From Raphanus sativus (Eukaryota; Streptophyta; Magnoliopsida; Brassicales; Brassicaceae): 64,000 bases of DNA. Positions 24,193 to 35,595 of this stretch are shown in pieces; the stretch's first letter is position 1, and the number at the start of each line of letters is the position of its first letter. The position numbers were made by a program, and so were the translations under genes. The stretch spans positions 29,963,848 through 30,027,847 of the forward strand of contig NC_079512.1 in assembly GCF_000801105.2 (NCBI RefSeq), in the 5' to 3' direction. Under the pieces are notes generated by a model, which was given only the letters and a program-made list of their open reading frames with translations, was not told where the DNA came from and did no database searches.

Positions 24193-24195
24193 TTC

Positions 24196-26755
24196 ACTAA
24201 AGATATCAAAACTTTAATCAATCTAATTAAAAAATATTTATTAAAATTAATGACCCAACCTAAAATCATGGAAATGATAAAAATAAATAAACAAATTTAG
24301 TTCTCAGTTAATAGTATAGATCACTGACGCGTGACCAAAGTTGTGGAAGTCGTGAGTCAAGCTTGTAACGTTTCCGAAGACTTCTTCCTTTTTCCCGTAC
24401 AAGATCTTGATATATGTAACTAATAGCTAATATAGTGGATCCACAGATACTTTGTTTTTTTTTTTTTGCTAAATGGAAAGGTACTTTGTTGTTAATGATA
24501 TTCCTGTCTAGGATTCAAAGTTTAGAAATATATACACAAAGTACCCGAAATCGTAGATTTATGACGTTGAGAATTCTTGAATGTTGAAAGGTTGCTCAGT
24601 TGGACCAAAGACGTCACTTATATACGTCTGCAATATGATGTAACAAATAATGTAAGAAAAAGTTAACGAAATTTGTTGTTTCTTTCAAACATTTGTATTG
24701 TTATGAGACAAAAGTACAAGATTTCTTCATTTGAGTTTAGTCTGGTCCGTCGATCATGTGGTCTTTTAATTTATTGTTTCTACAGTTAATTCTCTTTTCT
24801 GAAGTAAAGGTCTTTACACCATCAAAATTTTAAAACTAAGCATGGAATGGAAGATGGAATTTTTTTCTTATGTAGAATTTTTTGATCCTGTCACCAAACA
24901 GAGCTACGCTGTCAATAAATATAATGTTCTAAATATGTCTGACATGCTTGTTTGAAATACATTAATCTTGAAACCATAACTTTTTCACTTTCACACCTTT
25001 CTTCAACGGATGTCCACGGGGACTTTCACTTTCACACCTAAACTGTTGTTTTTTTTTAGTATTAAAAACAAACCTAGTTCGTACATAACGACGACCGGAG
25101 GTACAAAAATAAATTATAAATTGTATTACTTGACCAACTCTGTGACACAATCAAAAGATAGTCCTTTCAGTTCGTCAAAGTTTATATCATATTATCCTAC
25201 GCGGTGTTTTGATTTCTATATTTAAAAAAAAACTATACAATTACAAGAATGTTATGATAGACTACATGATCATCAGCAAATTAAACTAAAAAATATTAGG
25301 AAATGGGAAACGCGGCATACAAATTGATACATGGTGGGATTTATTTATAACAGCATATCCGTAAGTGCTTAAATAGGATGTCATGTTAACTTTTAAAACA
25401 ACGGTTCGTTGTTTTCTACGGATTGTACCTTCTACTAGCTAGTGTGCTGTTATCTAAAATTATATTGTATAGTTTCTTACATTTCGGCCACATTACAACC
25501 TCATGCGTTGATGACTGAGGTCCCTACTAGTTTAAATACAGCGGTTACGGATGCAGGAGTTTGTAAATGCAAGTGGTTGCGGTTTCAAGCATTATTTAGT
25601 GTTTTGTATGTCTACCACAACGTTTAGAAATTTTTGCGTTTACATGATATTTGTGAGTAGTTGAATATGAAATATTGCAACGGTTTAATATGAGATATTG
25701 CAACGGTTTAATAATAAATTACTAATATAAACATATTATAACATTATAAAAATATAAAAATATAAAACATATTGTTGTGATAAAATATAGTAATTATTAA
25801 TATAGTATGATTAATAATAGTATTATGTTTATTTTTTTTAATTAAATGAAAGTTATAATTTTAATATTTTTTTGAAAATTATATTAAAACTTTTAAAGAA
25901 TATTTTGTTTCGTTTTATACATGTATATATCTTAATATATGTATGTATATTAATTTTTAAAAAATTCTAGTGAATATTTAGTTTAAAGTTTTTATAAAAT
26001 AAATTCTGATACTTTTTGTGAATTTAAATTAATATATAAAGTGTGTATATATTTTTGTTTTAAATATTTTTATTTTTAAAATTTTGACTTAAATTTTTAA
26101 AATTTAATTTTATATTTATTTATCCATCCGCAAACGCTAAGTAGAACTAGTTTTTTATTTTAAAAAGTTTAGAACGGTCTAAAATAATTTGTATCAGTTT
26201 ATATAATTATTTTAAAATGCTGTCAATCGTTAACAATCACAAAAACAGTTTTTGTGGATAGTAGAAGAAAATCAATCAGATCCTAAATAACAAGTAACCA
26301 GTTTCACGGTAGTGTTGATCCTCGAATGGTTTGTTTTTGTACAATATTAAATAAATAAACATACTGCAGTACGGTCATCATAGTACCATTTGTGGTTTAT
26401 CTATTGTATCATTTGCATGTGCAAGGAATAATAGCAAGACTTTACTTGAAAACCCACGGATCTTTTTAAAACTTGTAATGGAAACGGTCCAAAATTTTCT
26501 AGAAAATAGCCAGCCAATACTGGTCCTAAAGAATTTCAATATTCCTTAAAACAGAAAGGATGGAAACAAATCAAATAAAAACAAAGTCAAGTCAAACAAA
26601 GTAGGGTAAAAATAGTAATAAAATTCAAATACAAATCGAAACAGCTAGCCACCATCAACATTTGCATTTAAATACATGATCATACTTTTTTAGCATTTCT
26701 CTTCTTGTCAACATAATGACCTGAGCTCTCTCTCTCTCTCTTTCCACAATCGCTC
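24196..26755. other. Intergenic DNA upstream of the broken lipase gene
   Basis: No gene recognised. About 25660-25720 has a 32-bp tandem duplication containing atattgcaacggtttaat. 25530-26145 may be a decayed terminal-inverted-repeat element. 26690-26755 has a CT run (tctctctctctc) that looks like a plant leader before the lipase ATG. Confidence 0.45.
25530..26145. mobile_element. Possible decayed GCGGTT-type inverted-repeat element
   Basis: Left end sequences such as gcggttacggatgcaggag and ggttgcggtttcaag and the right end catccgcaaacgctaag resemble the Brassicaceae family whose ends repeat TGCGGTTGCGG and its complement. The interior is extremely AT-rich. Borders and target duplication were not resolved. 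Confidence 0.3.
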
Positions 26756-27598
26756 ATGCAGATACTTACGCCTAACACCGACTTATTCCATGCACAACGT
26801 AGACATTTTACATGCAGTGCAAAAACCTCGACGTTGATCCCAACGAAGCCACTCTCCGTTTCTACGGCGAGGAAAACAAATAGAGAACATCTCAGAAATC
26901 TTGAGAACGTTCTTAAAACCTCCTCAACCTCTACAGATACTCACGACAATAATGTATCTTCTAGCCAAGTACTTAAGACGACAACGTCAACGTCTAAGTT
27001 ACTAGGAGGTTTGAACTTAGCGAGAATCTGGCCTCAGATGAAGGCCGCCGTCGACGAAATGTCTCCGAAACATCTAAAGCGGCTTCAAAGACTTCTCTCA
27101 AAATCATCCGAGGAGCGTTCGCCCAAGAGTAAACTCGGGTCTAAATGGCGGGAGCTACACGGGTCGAACAACTGGGCCGGGTTGCTTGATCCTCTAGACG
27201 AGGATCTCCGGCGAGAGCTCGTCCGTTACGGAGAGTTCGTGCAGGCGGCTTATCACGCGTTTCACTCCGACCCGGAAGGCTCGCCGAGAGACGTCGACGC
27301 GTTACCTGACGGATCATTTAAAGTGACGAAGAGCCTTCACGCCACGTCATCCGTTCGTTTACCTAAATTGATCGATGACGTGGCGCTTGATCTGAGGTGG
27401 ATGACTAAACAGACGAGCTGGGTTGGGTACGTGGCCGTCTGCGATGATCCGACGGATGGGGAGGTGATGGTGGTGGGTGAAACCTCTGCTTCCTCACGGT
27501 GTCTTCATCCGCTTCCACGTCGGACTTCCTTAGGTAAAGGCGTCAACTTTGTCGGTGAAGATGACGTCAAATTCACCCGAGTCTTGATCAACGGCTGA
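26756..27598 (+). pseudogene. Truncated DALL1/PLA1-type lipase gene fused to antisense DUF761 sequence
   Basis: The open frame of 280 codons begins [12 protein letters not shown] with a Ser/Thr-rich plastid transit-like N-terminus. It then matches plant phospholipase A1 class I (DAD1-like; recalled Arabidopsis neighbour At4g16820, DALL1): [18 protein letters not shown] at about 125, and [11 protein letters not shown] at about residue 222. At about 27450 the lipase sequence stops, and the frame runs on through DNA that is the reverse of the duplicated DUF761 gene. The fold's core, including the GxSxG nucleophile motif, is absent, so no lipase activity is expected. The family releases fatty acids from plastid galactolipids and phospholipids, feeding jasmonate synthesis. 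The last 94 bases overlap the converging DUF761 copy B. Confidence 0.85.
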
Positions 27599-28308
27599 GA
27601 TTCAACCGTAGACAGATTCTTGATGGACGTCTCGGTTGATGATGATGATGATCGGGACCTCCATGGGATCGGAGAAGGAAGCACATCGCTGTTATCATCA
27701 CCGAGACACTTGAGCAGCTCTCTCTTTGATCTAACTTTCTCCCACGGGCCGCCGGAGTGATCGGAAACACGAGAGTAGTTCAAGCTACGAACAGGCAAAA
27801 GCAGAGGCTTTTCTCTCACCTCTGAGCTAACTCGATCGACGAACCGAGTACTCTCGTTGTCTCTGGAAAGAACAACCTCGGGAGTTTTCATCTGGTACTT
27901 GTTCCTCCACGTCTGAATCTTACTGGAGGAATCATCGGACGGCTCTGATTCACTCTCGTGACCCACGTTGAAAACAGAGGATGATACTTCAAGAAGCTTA
28001 GGAACGTAGACATGCGGATTATTAGTGTTGTTGTGATCGTGATCGCTTGATCCGCCGCCTCCGTCGTAGTTTCGACGACTGAGGAGGCCGTAAGAGACGG
28101 CGAGTCCGACGAAGATGAGGTGGAGAAGCTCGAGGAGTCTTGTTTGGTTTGCGAGCTCTGGTGTCTGAGAGAGGAAGACAGGTACGATGGAGCAGAACAC
28201 GGCGAGGATCAGGGCTTTGAAGAGGAATCGAGAGTAGAATTTTCTAGGGTTTTGATCTTCTTTGTTACCCAATTGGGTTGTCTTCTTGGAGCTTCTTCTT
28301 TCCACCAT
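27505..28308 (-). pseudogene. Proline-rich DUF761 protein gene, copy B (3' truncated)
   Basis: Frame from the conserved ATG at 28308 (MVERRSSKK) reads almost the same as copy A for about 255 residues, with small indels (extra Asn at one site, lost Gly-Asp-Arg-Arg-Lys at another). It then leaves the parental frame near 27530 and stops at 27505. Sequence homology to copy A continues to about 27455, where it meets the lipase. Both polyproline blocks, the acidic region and the DUF761 motif are missing. The two membrane helices remain, so a truncated peptide could still be made, but loss of function is more likely. Confidence 0.85.
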
Positions 28309-29491
28309 CGGAGAGAACATTAGTGTTTGTTGTAAAGGTTCTTTATTTGGGAGATGAAAAAATGATTCGGAAAGACAAAAGAGTGGAGAAATGCTAAGAC
28401 TTAGAGGTTAAGTTCTGTTTTTTTTTTGGGGTTTTTGAAATATAATGTAAGAAGAGGAAAGACATTGGATAGAACAAAATATGAAATCCAACTTTATGTG
28501 TGAATTCATTCACTACCAACTTTTTTTTTGGTTTGGTTTCTTAATACTATTCTAACATGCAAACACAAGTTATTTAGGAAATATAAAATTAACAGAGAAA
28601 TACGACCAAGGACAATCTTTGTCGGCTAATGCAATAAAGGTAGCAGTTTATTAAAGTTGTTAGCTTTAAAGTGTATAATAAAGAGGGTAATTAGTTTGAT
28701 GATACATAAAATAATTTAGAGAATATTACAGAGAGGTCGCGTAGGCATATGACCCCGGAAGAACCTGTATTCTTTTCTTTTGGTCTGCTAACGATAAAGC
28801 TTTTTTCTTACGCAGTACCCGTCTGAAAACATAGAAAATGATAGTCCTATTTCAAAATAGAATATGATAGAATTAGTAACCAAAATCACATTGACATAAG
28901 TGATTAGTTAAACACATTTATTATAAGTTTAACGACTAAGTGTAATAGTTTTTAGTAAATAATTTATTTAGATATATAACTTGTTTTAGTCAAGGATCAC
29001 TGAAGTAAATCTGACACGTCAAACTGTAAAAAGAGTCTAACCATCACCACATCATTTTGAGACCACTTTGATGGGGGCGGTGGATCACTGGTCGGCAACC
29101 TTTATATACTTTTAATTACTTCAAATTCAAGAGATAATATGTTTAGTTATAATACTTTCCTACGCATAAAGTTGCATGGCAAAGTTATTAGATCCATCAA
29201 CACTGAAGACAACACTTCTGCAGCTAAGAGAGATGGCGTATGAGTTAGTTTAACTAACGAAACCAACTTCATCCTAACGTCTGAATTAAAGCCATCAGCT
29301 TAAATCATACGCACAAGCAAAACCATTACAGCCAATTCTAGATTTTGTGAGCTATGTGATTAGTTGGGATTCAGGAAATGATTTTACCTTTTATTTCTAT
29401 CTACAATCATATAAATACCAATTATGATTTATATAGTTTTCAAAGCTAATTTTGGTGGGACGTAGAAGAATTAGTCAGCTGGAGATACTTA

Positions 29492-31022
29492 GCCAACGAA
29501 TCGTTCATCGAACTAGAAAAGTGAGGAAAAAATATTTCGACAAAAATAAAGAAGATTTGCTTGATATCTCTGATGATACCAAAGATTTCTTTGATCTGCA
29601 TGTAGTTGTTATAGCTTTGATGAGTTGTCAGTATATCAGAGCTTCGAAAGCGCTAGGTTTCCTGCAGAGAGAATACATGATCGGAGAGCAATCGCCTCAG
29701 CGATAAAAGGGAAATTCACTAGATCATGTGTTGTAGCCCCTTGATTGATGTAAGATCCGGCTGAATCTGTTAGAATCCAAGCAATTCCAACTCTTTTTGA
29801 CCGTTTTTTCTAGGCCGCGATGATCTACAAGTCGTGATTGAGGTGTCATCCATCAAGTGTTGCAGGGAAATTTCCGATTGATTTTTTTGTCATCAACATA
29901 AACAAATTCACATAGACTCTATAAACCAAGTAGGTAGCTCCACATCCATATGAATGACGAAACACAACTGCTTTTTGGCACCACGTGCAAGCTCCGCTTT
30001 TATGTTTTTCGCTCGAGGTAAGTAGATGATGTCTGAGCTATATTTTTTCTTCTTCATGGTCTTGAGATCTTCCGAATAACTTGCAAAAGATAGTCATTCT
30101 TTTGGTTTCAAAACCATCTTAACCAATTAAGAACAATCCGTTCCAAATGTGACCCGATATTGACGTAAGGATTTCATAGCCCAAAGTAGTGTCTCTATCT
30201 CCGCATGAGGGGAGAGAGACTAGCTCTAACATTCCTTGCTCCCATTAACCCATCAAAATCTTTCAAGGTACTATACCATTCCTGATCCAAAAAAAAATTC
30301 GGCCTCTTTCCAAGAACTATCGTCCTGGAATTACAGGTAAAGTTGTATCTTCTCTTTGTTGTGTTATCCTCTGTAAGTTCATTACCTGAACTTCAGCCTA
30401 TTATATTGATTCTGATTCCGCCAATCTTAGCGATTCCTTTGGATATATATATCCAATTCACTGAAGACTTTATTATTCAGAGCTTTCTATATATACCATA
30501 ATCCATTTTCGGTAGAACTCTCCAAAAAAAGATAATCCCTATTTGTGAATAAGGAATTTGCCGGGAAAATAGTTGGATTGGTTGATATCTTTGATAATGT
30601 CCAAACCTGAATTGCTGGGGGACATTCAAAAAGTATATGATTATCGTTTTCTCTGCGGCTCCTCATCTGGTGCAATATATATCCCTTGAATTTCCTTAAT
30701 TTGGATATTTGTCATAACCGCTATGTACCCTGATACAATTTGCTATAAAAAGTGTTTTATTTTCGGTGGACACTTTACTATCCAGCAAAACGCCTTTGAT
30801 AAATCTACTGTAGGACCATAAACGACTCGGGGTTCACACTTATCCGGATAAACCCTTTTCATCTGATATCCAGACTTAACTGTGTATTTTTTTATTATTG
30901 GTGAAGTGTCATCCATCCCAACTAACATCCTAGTCCTACTGTACAGGATACTTTCAATAATTTTTGCATCTTAAAGATCCACTAGAACTTGAATTACCTG
31001 CCAATAATTACCGATCGAGGTA
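29492..31022 (-). mobile_element. LINE (non-LTR retrotransposon) fragment
   Basis: Absent from block A, where agtctgctggagatacctaa is continuous. Here it is flanked by gagatactta and gagatacctaa, a probable target duplication. On the minus strand, 30743-30990 and 30487-30675 encode the zf-RVT domain (VKSGYQM; NHILFECPPAIQVW), and 29890-30240 encode a decayed RNase H domain (HAEIETLLWAMKSL; VIHMDVELPTW). Stops and frameshifts are frequent. The leftmost 200 bp (plus-strand frame 29452-29706) is not recognised. Confidence 0.75.
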
Positions 31023-31181
31023 GAGATACCTAAACGGTCTATATGAGCCACACTATTATGCTTACTCACATTTACTAGACCAAGCATGCGAGTACATAAG
31101 TGACAGAGTTTTAAGACGCACAATACTTTTATATACATCTTGTGTTATTGTAAGCTACCTTACATTGAAATTATCTCTAAT

Positions 31182-32876
31182 AACTAGGTGATTTTTCCGT
31201 GCTCATGCACGGGTATAAATATTTATAAAATAAATATAATATAATAATTGATTGCTATTTACTTCTAATTTTAAATTAACTTATATTAATAATATTGTAT
31301 TATTTTAATCAGACATATGATTTTAGATATATTATATCTAGTCGGTTTTGTTGTTTTTACAGTCAATTTAGTTATGATTTGGGTATATTGGATTGCATCT
31401 ATTTCTATGAATTCAACTATAATATCTTTTATTCTAAATATATTAAAATTTTGATTAATTTTCTTATTAACATTTAGGTTGGTTGTTGTCTTAAATATGT
31501 AATTATATTTTAGGAAGATTATGTATAACTTAAGATATATTGTGCTTAGAATGAAATAAAAAATAAACTAAAGCGTTTGAATCAAAATTATGTAAATAAA
31601 TATAAAGATAATATTCTGAAGTCGCATGAATATATATAAATTTTACAAAAAACGAAATTGTTACAGTTGGTTAATATTTTATTTTCATTTGTTAATGTGT
31701 TTTGAGTATCCTATAATATATATTTATAAAATAAATTATTATTAGTATAAAATTATATTTTCTTATTATAGTTTAATCTATGATTTTAGATATAATTAGT
31801 TGGATTAGTCGAGTAACTCATGTTGTATTAACTTACATATATTCTTTCAAATTCAAGCTGAAGTATGATTTTTTTATTATAATTAAGTCAAGTCAAATTA
31901 ATTTATTTATCGTTTAAATGTGAATGTATTTTCATAAAATATATCAAATTAAATACTGATTTTTAAAAATATATTAGAAAAATAATATATAGAAAGTTAC
32001 TTCTCATACCTTTTTGGAAGCTCATGAACTCATATCAATATTTATAATAACAAGAATATTTTTATAAATTCTAACTAATTTCATGTCTTCTAATTATGGC
32101 TATATTAAAAAGTTACACAAACATAAAAACATTGAATTTAAAAGCAAATTTAATATTAAATAAACATACAATTTTAATAATGATAAAATATAATATATTT
32201 ACCTCGTTAAAGTATATAGTGTGATTTTAAAATATTTTATAAATATTCGATCAAAAGATGTTTATTGTTAACTTTTATTTCTCGTTATATCTTTTAAAAA
32301 TAAGCAGAAAAAATTGTGATTGCATCTGAGAAATCATATTATATAAGTAAAATATAATTTATAGATATTTTTGTTGTAATTGAAAGATATTATAGTAACC
32401 AAAATATAGGAAATACAAATAGCATTTCAATAATACTAATTATAAATGATTTAGTCAATATATCAGTTTATGTTACTTAATTATTTTATGTAATCATCTA
32501 AAAAATAGATAGATATATAAAAATTATTTCTGTTACTTTGAAAAATATAAAGAAATTATTTTATTAGTATATTTTATATTATTTTAAAAATATTTTTAAT
32601 GCAATATTACTATTTGTGAACTTTCCTTTTTAATGAAATCATATTATTTATACATATATTTTCGTTTTTAAATTCACTTTATAGCCTTTATAAATATTTC
32701 CTTTTTTATTATATATGTTATTTGGAAATTTTACAAAATAAATTTGAATAAAAATCAATTATAGTATTTAATATTATATTTTTGATTCATTAAGGGTATC
32801 AATGTAATCAACCACCGTGAGAGTTAACGTGAGTGCGACACATAAGAAACTGACTTCTCAAATAATATTATAGAGA
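31182..32876 (-). mobile_element. Non-autonomous Helitron, family 1, copy 1
   Basis: Reading the minus strand, it starts TCTCTATAATATTATTTGAG at 32876 and ends with the hairpin CCCGTGCATGAGCACGG followed by AAAAATCACCTAG, with A and T flanking bases as expected for Helitron insertion. Block A shows the empty site (5660-5670). The interior is AT-rich with no helicase frame. A second copy of the same family lies at 60233-61784. Confidence 0.88.
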
Positions 32877-33388
32877 TATATTTTTTATTAAAAGTTCTTT
32901 TAGTTTAGTAGTTTGACTAAAGATTCATTCAAGTTTTCACATCAAAATGTTTAGATTGCGAATTCCAGAAAAGACGAAATATGCAATTAGTACAAAAAAT
33001 CTTACAAGATATCTTAATTATGGAGCAAAAAGTATTGTCAAATTAACTTAATTTTCATAGGGATCGTCTGTAATATTTCAATAATAATTTGTAACATTTA
33101 TAACATTTATTTTCCCTCAGAGCTGAACAAAATGGGATAAAAAATATTTATATTCCTAAAATATTTTCCATTTATAATGGTATAGCATATATATCTTTCT
33201 TATCACATAATTGATTAGTTATCAACAAAGTTAGTTTTTGTGGGAAAACTAAATTTCTCTGCTCTATGAAACAAACTTAGTTTAATGTCTGCATCAGTTT
33301 GTAGATTAAAAAGTCTTAATTGTCCTAAAAGAAATTGAGAGAGTTTGCCCGATCAAAAGGGTTCTTTAGTTTCTTCCTATTACTTGTC

Positions 33389-35594
33389 TTAGCTGTCATT
33401 GACATCCATTACATCGTTCCTGTTTAGGTCAATGCGACGATCCACACTGCCAGTGTTAACATTCATCGTAACGTTCCTGTTTAGGTCAATGCCACGATCC
33501 ACACTGTTATTGTTAACATCCATCGCACTGTTCCTCTCTAGGTCAATGCTAAGATCCACTCCGTTATTGTCAACATCATAATCTACACTGTTACTGTTGT
33601 TGGTGTTGTCTGAGTGGTCATCTTCGCTATCCTTGATTATGAGATTGCACTTGTTGACGGTGACAGCGTCGAGAAGGTCATCTTCCAACACTTCGATCAT
33701 AAACATTCTCCAGCATCTGAATGTTTTTTTTTGAAACACAAACGTTGTTTTGCCTTTAATTTTTAATCTGAACGTCTCTATATATATACGAGCGGAAACT
33801 ACGAGTGGAGTGGTTTAGATTCGAAAAACTCTTTCTTGTGAAACTTTGAAAACGCTTCACATCCCCAGGGAACATGACCATCCTTGGTAACCCTGAAACC
33901 AAAATCATTAAGAGACGTGTATGGAATCTAGGACACATATTTTGGTGGACTAATCTGTTCAAATTATGTGGATAATATTAATCAGTTGTTCTTTAGATAG
34001 CATGAATATCACATTAAACATGCGCCTATATATGATTGTGTGTGTGCGTGCATTCAAGTGTAAGAAAAGTATATTACCTTTGCTTTCTTACAAATGAGTG
34101 CCAAAGATGAATAAATTCTTTTGTAGTCGGGCTCAAATCCTCACAATCATCAATCATCTGCAGCATTTTTAAAGTTTTGAAAAGCCATTAGCCCGTTACA
34201 TCGCATGCCATAATCTTTTTCGTTTTTTATTTAATGAGTGCGGAAAGAAATCATGGAACACATGACGATCGCTGGAGTCGGCTTCATCTTCATCGACTTC
34301 GTCTTCGCTGTCTCGATCAGACATTACTTCCTCAAGAGTCGTCATAGGCGCCTTTGTCACAGAACATGCAGTTTTTGGCTAGTAAACAATAGAACATAGA
34401 CCACATGGGGATACAAACAGCAGTATATATAAAAAAAATTGAACAAGAACAATCAACAAGAGTATCGTGAACTGGGACCAACTATACTTTGATAAGATAT
34501 CATAACGTGCAATGCAAATTAAGTCGGTGATGGAACTGACTGATTCACCTGAAGTGTGCGAGAATGATACAACAACTGGCGTGTCTGGAGAAGTGAGATG
34601 CTGGAAGAAAATTTCTCAGTCAATACGGCAGTACAATAAACACTTATTCACATAATAACAAGAACAAATTGGAACAGCATGGAATGCTAAACAAACCTTC
34701 TAGCCTCTGATGTCCCATCAGATAACTTTCTTGTCTTAGCAGCAGGGCCCTCAGATTCGCTAGCACCAGAGCCAGAAGATTGACCTATGTCTGGTACATT
34801 CATCATTGCCACGGGATTTCCTACACATTTGTACACCAGTTATGGGCTGAGAAGTCATGACACTGTATCAAGCGAAAAGCCAAAAAGGAATACCACCAGG
34901 ACAAGAATAGATATTACCATTGTTCAGCTGGGAGGTTCCATTGACATCGGCTAAAAAGGGATGATCCATTGGTAAAATGGTTACATTAAGCCGCTTGGGG
35001 AGTTTTCTACCACCTATTTGTCTATGCTTGAAACGATTTGAGCTGCAAAACATTATGGTTGGGTTTATAAAGATGTACTGACAGTATTAAAGGAAGGAGT
35101 TTAATTAAGAGCTTCGGAAAGATACCAAAAGGAGAAATGCCCAATTTTTTGTCGATTATTTTCTTGGTCCTGGTGTAAGAACAGATGGATTATCAACAAA
35201 TATTTTCAGCAGTTGTAGGGTTTTCCCAAGTTGGCAAGTTTATAGAAAATGACCTTGGTTTCGAAAGCATCAAGTCTTACAGAGACATTAACTGTCTGGA
35301 TTTCTTGCGAAGTCTACAATGGGAAAGACTTTAACTATAATTTCATATATACCATGAACTCAACAAATTCAAGTAAAACAAGAGAATTCCATTGAACCAC
35401 TTACCACGAACTCATATTCAAGTATTTCATGAAATGAATTCAAATGAAGTTGCAGACCCTGCACATATACACAAGAACAATAGATTGTAAACTCCATCTG
35501 GAACACGTTTTCTCAGATAAACAAGAACAAAACATATGCAACCGCAGACTGCTAAGTAACATAACATGAAACAACGGCATGTATTAATTAGGCA
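33389..35594 (-). pseudogene. VRN2-like gene, copy B (5' truncated)
   Basis: Copy of the gene at 6332-9314 lacking the first four exons, including the CPFC half of the zinc finger. Retained pieces include the finger half with HLNSFHEILEYEF (35405-35456), the RLNVTILPMDHPFLAD exon (about 34900-35040), the EEVMSDRDSEDEVD acidic VEFS segment (34245-34350), LWHSFVRKQR (34080-34150) and the CWRMFMIEVL tail. It keeps a segment (TRKLSDGTSEAR at about 34700) that copy A has lost, so in places it is closer to the ancestor. The 19-residue C-terminal repeat has about 3.5 units. Without a promoter or start exon it is probably non-functional. Confidence 0.85.
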
Positions 35595-35595
35595 G

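Larger units (their letters stand above)
27450..35594. repeat. Duplicated block B (copy of about 3460-8655)
   Basis: Collinear, same-orientation copy of the DUF761 to VRN2-like interval. Homology is interrupted by a LINE insertion (29492-31022) and a Helitron (31182-32876), neither of which is in block A. The left border lies inside a lipase exon, the right border in a VRN2-like intron joined to PPDK sequence. Confidence 0.9.
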
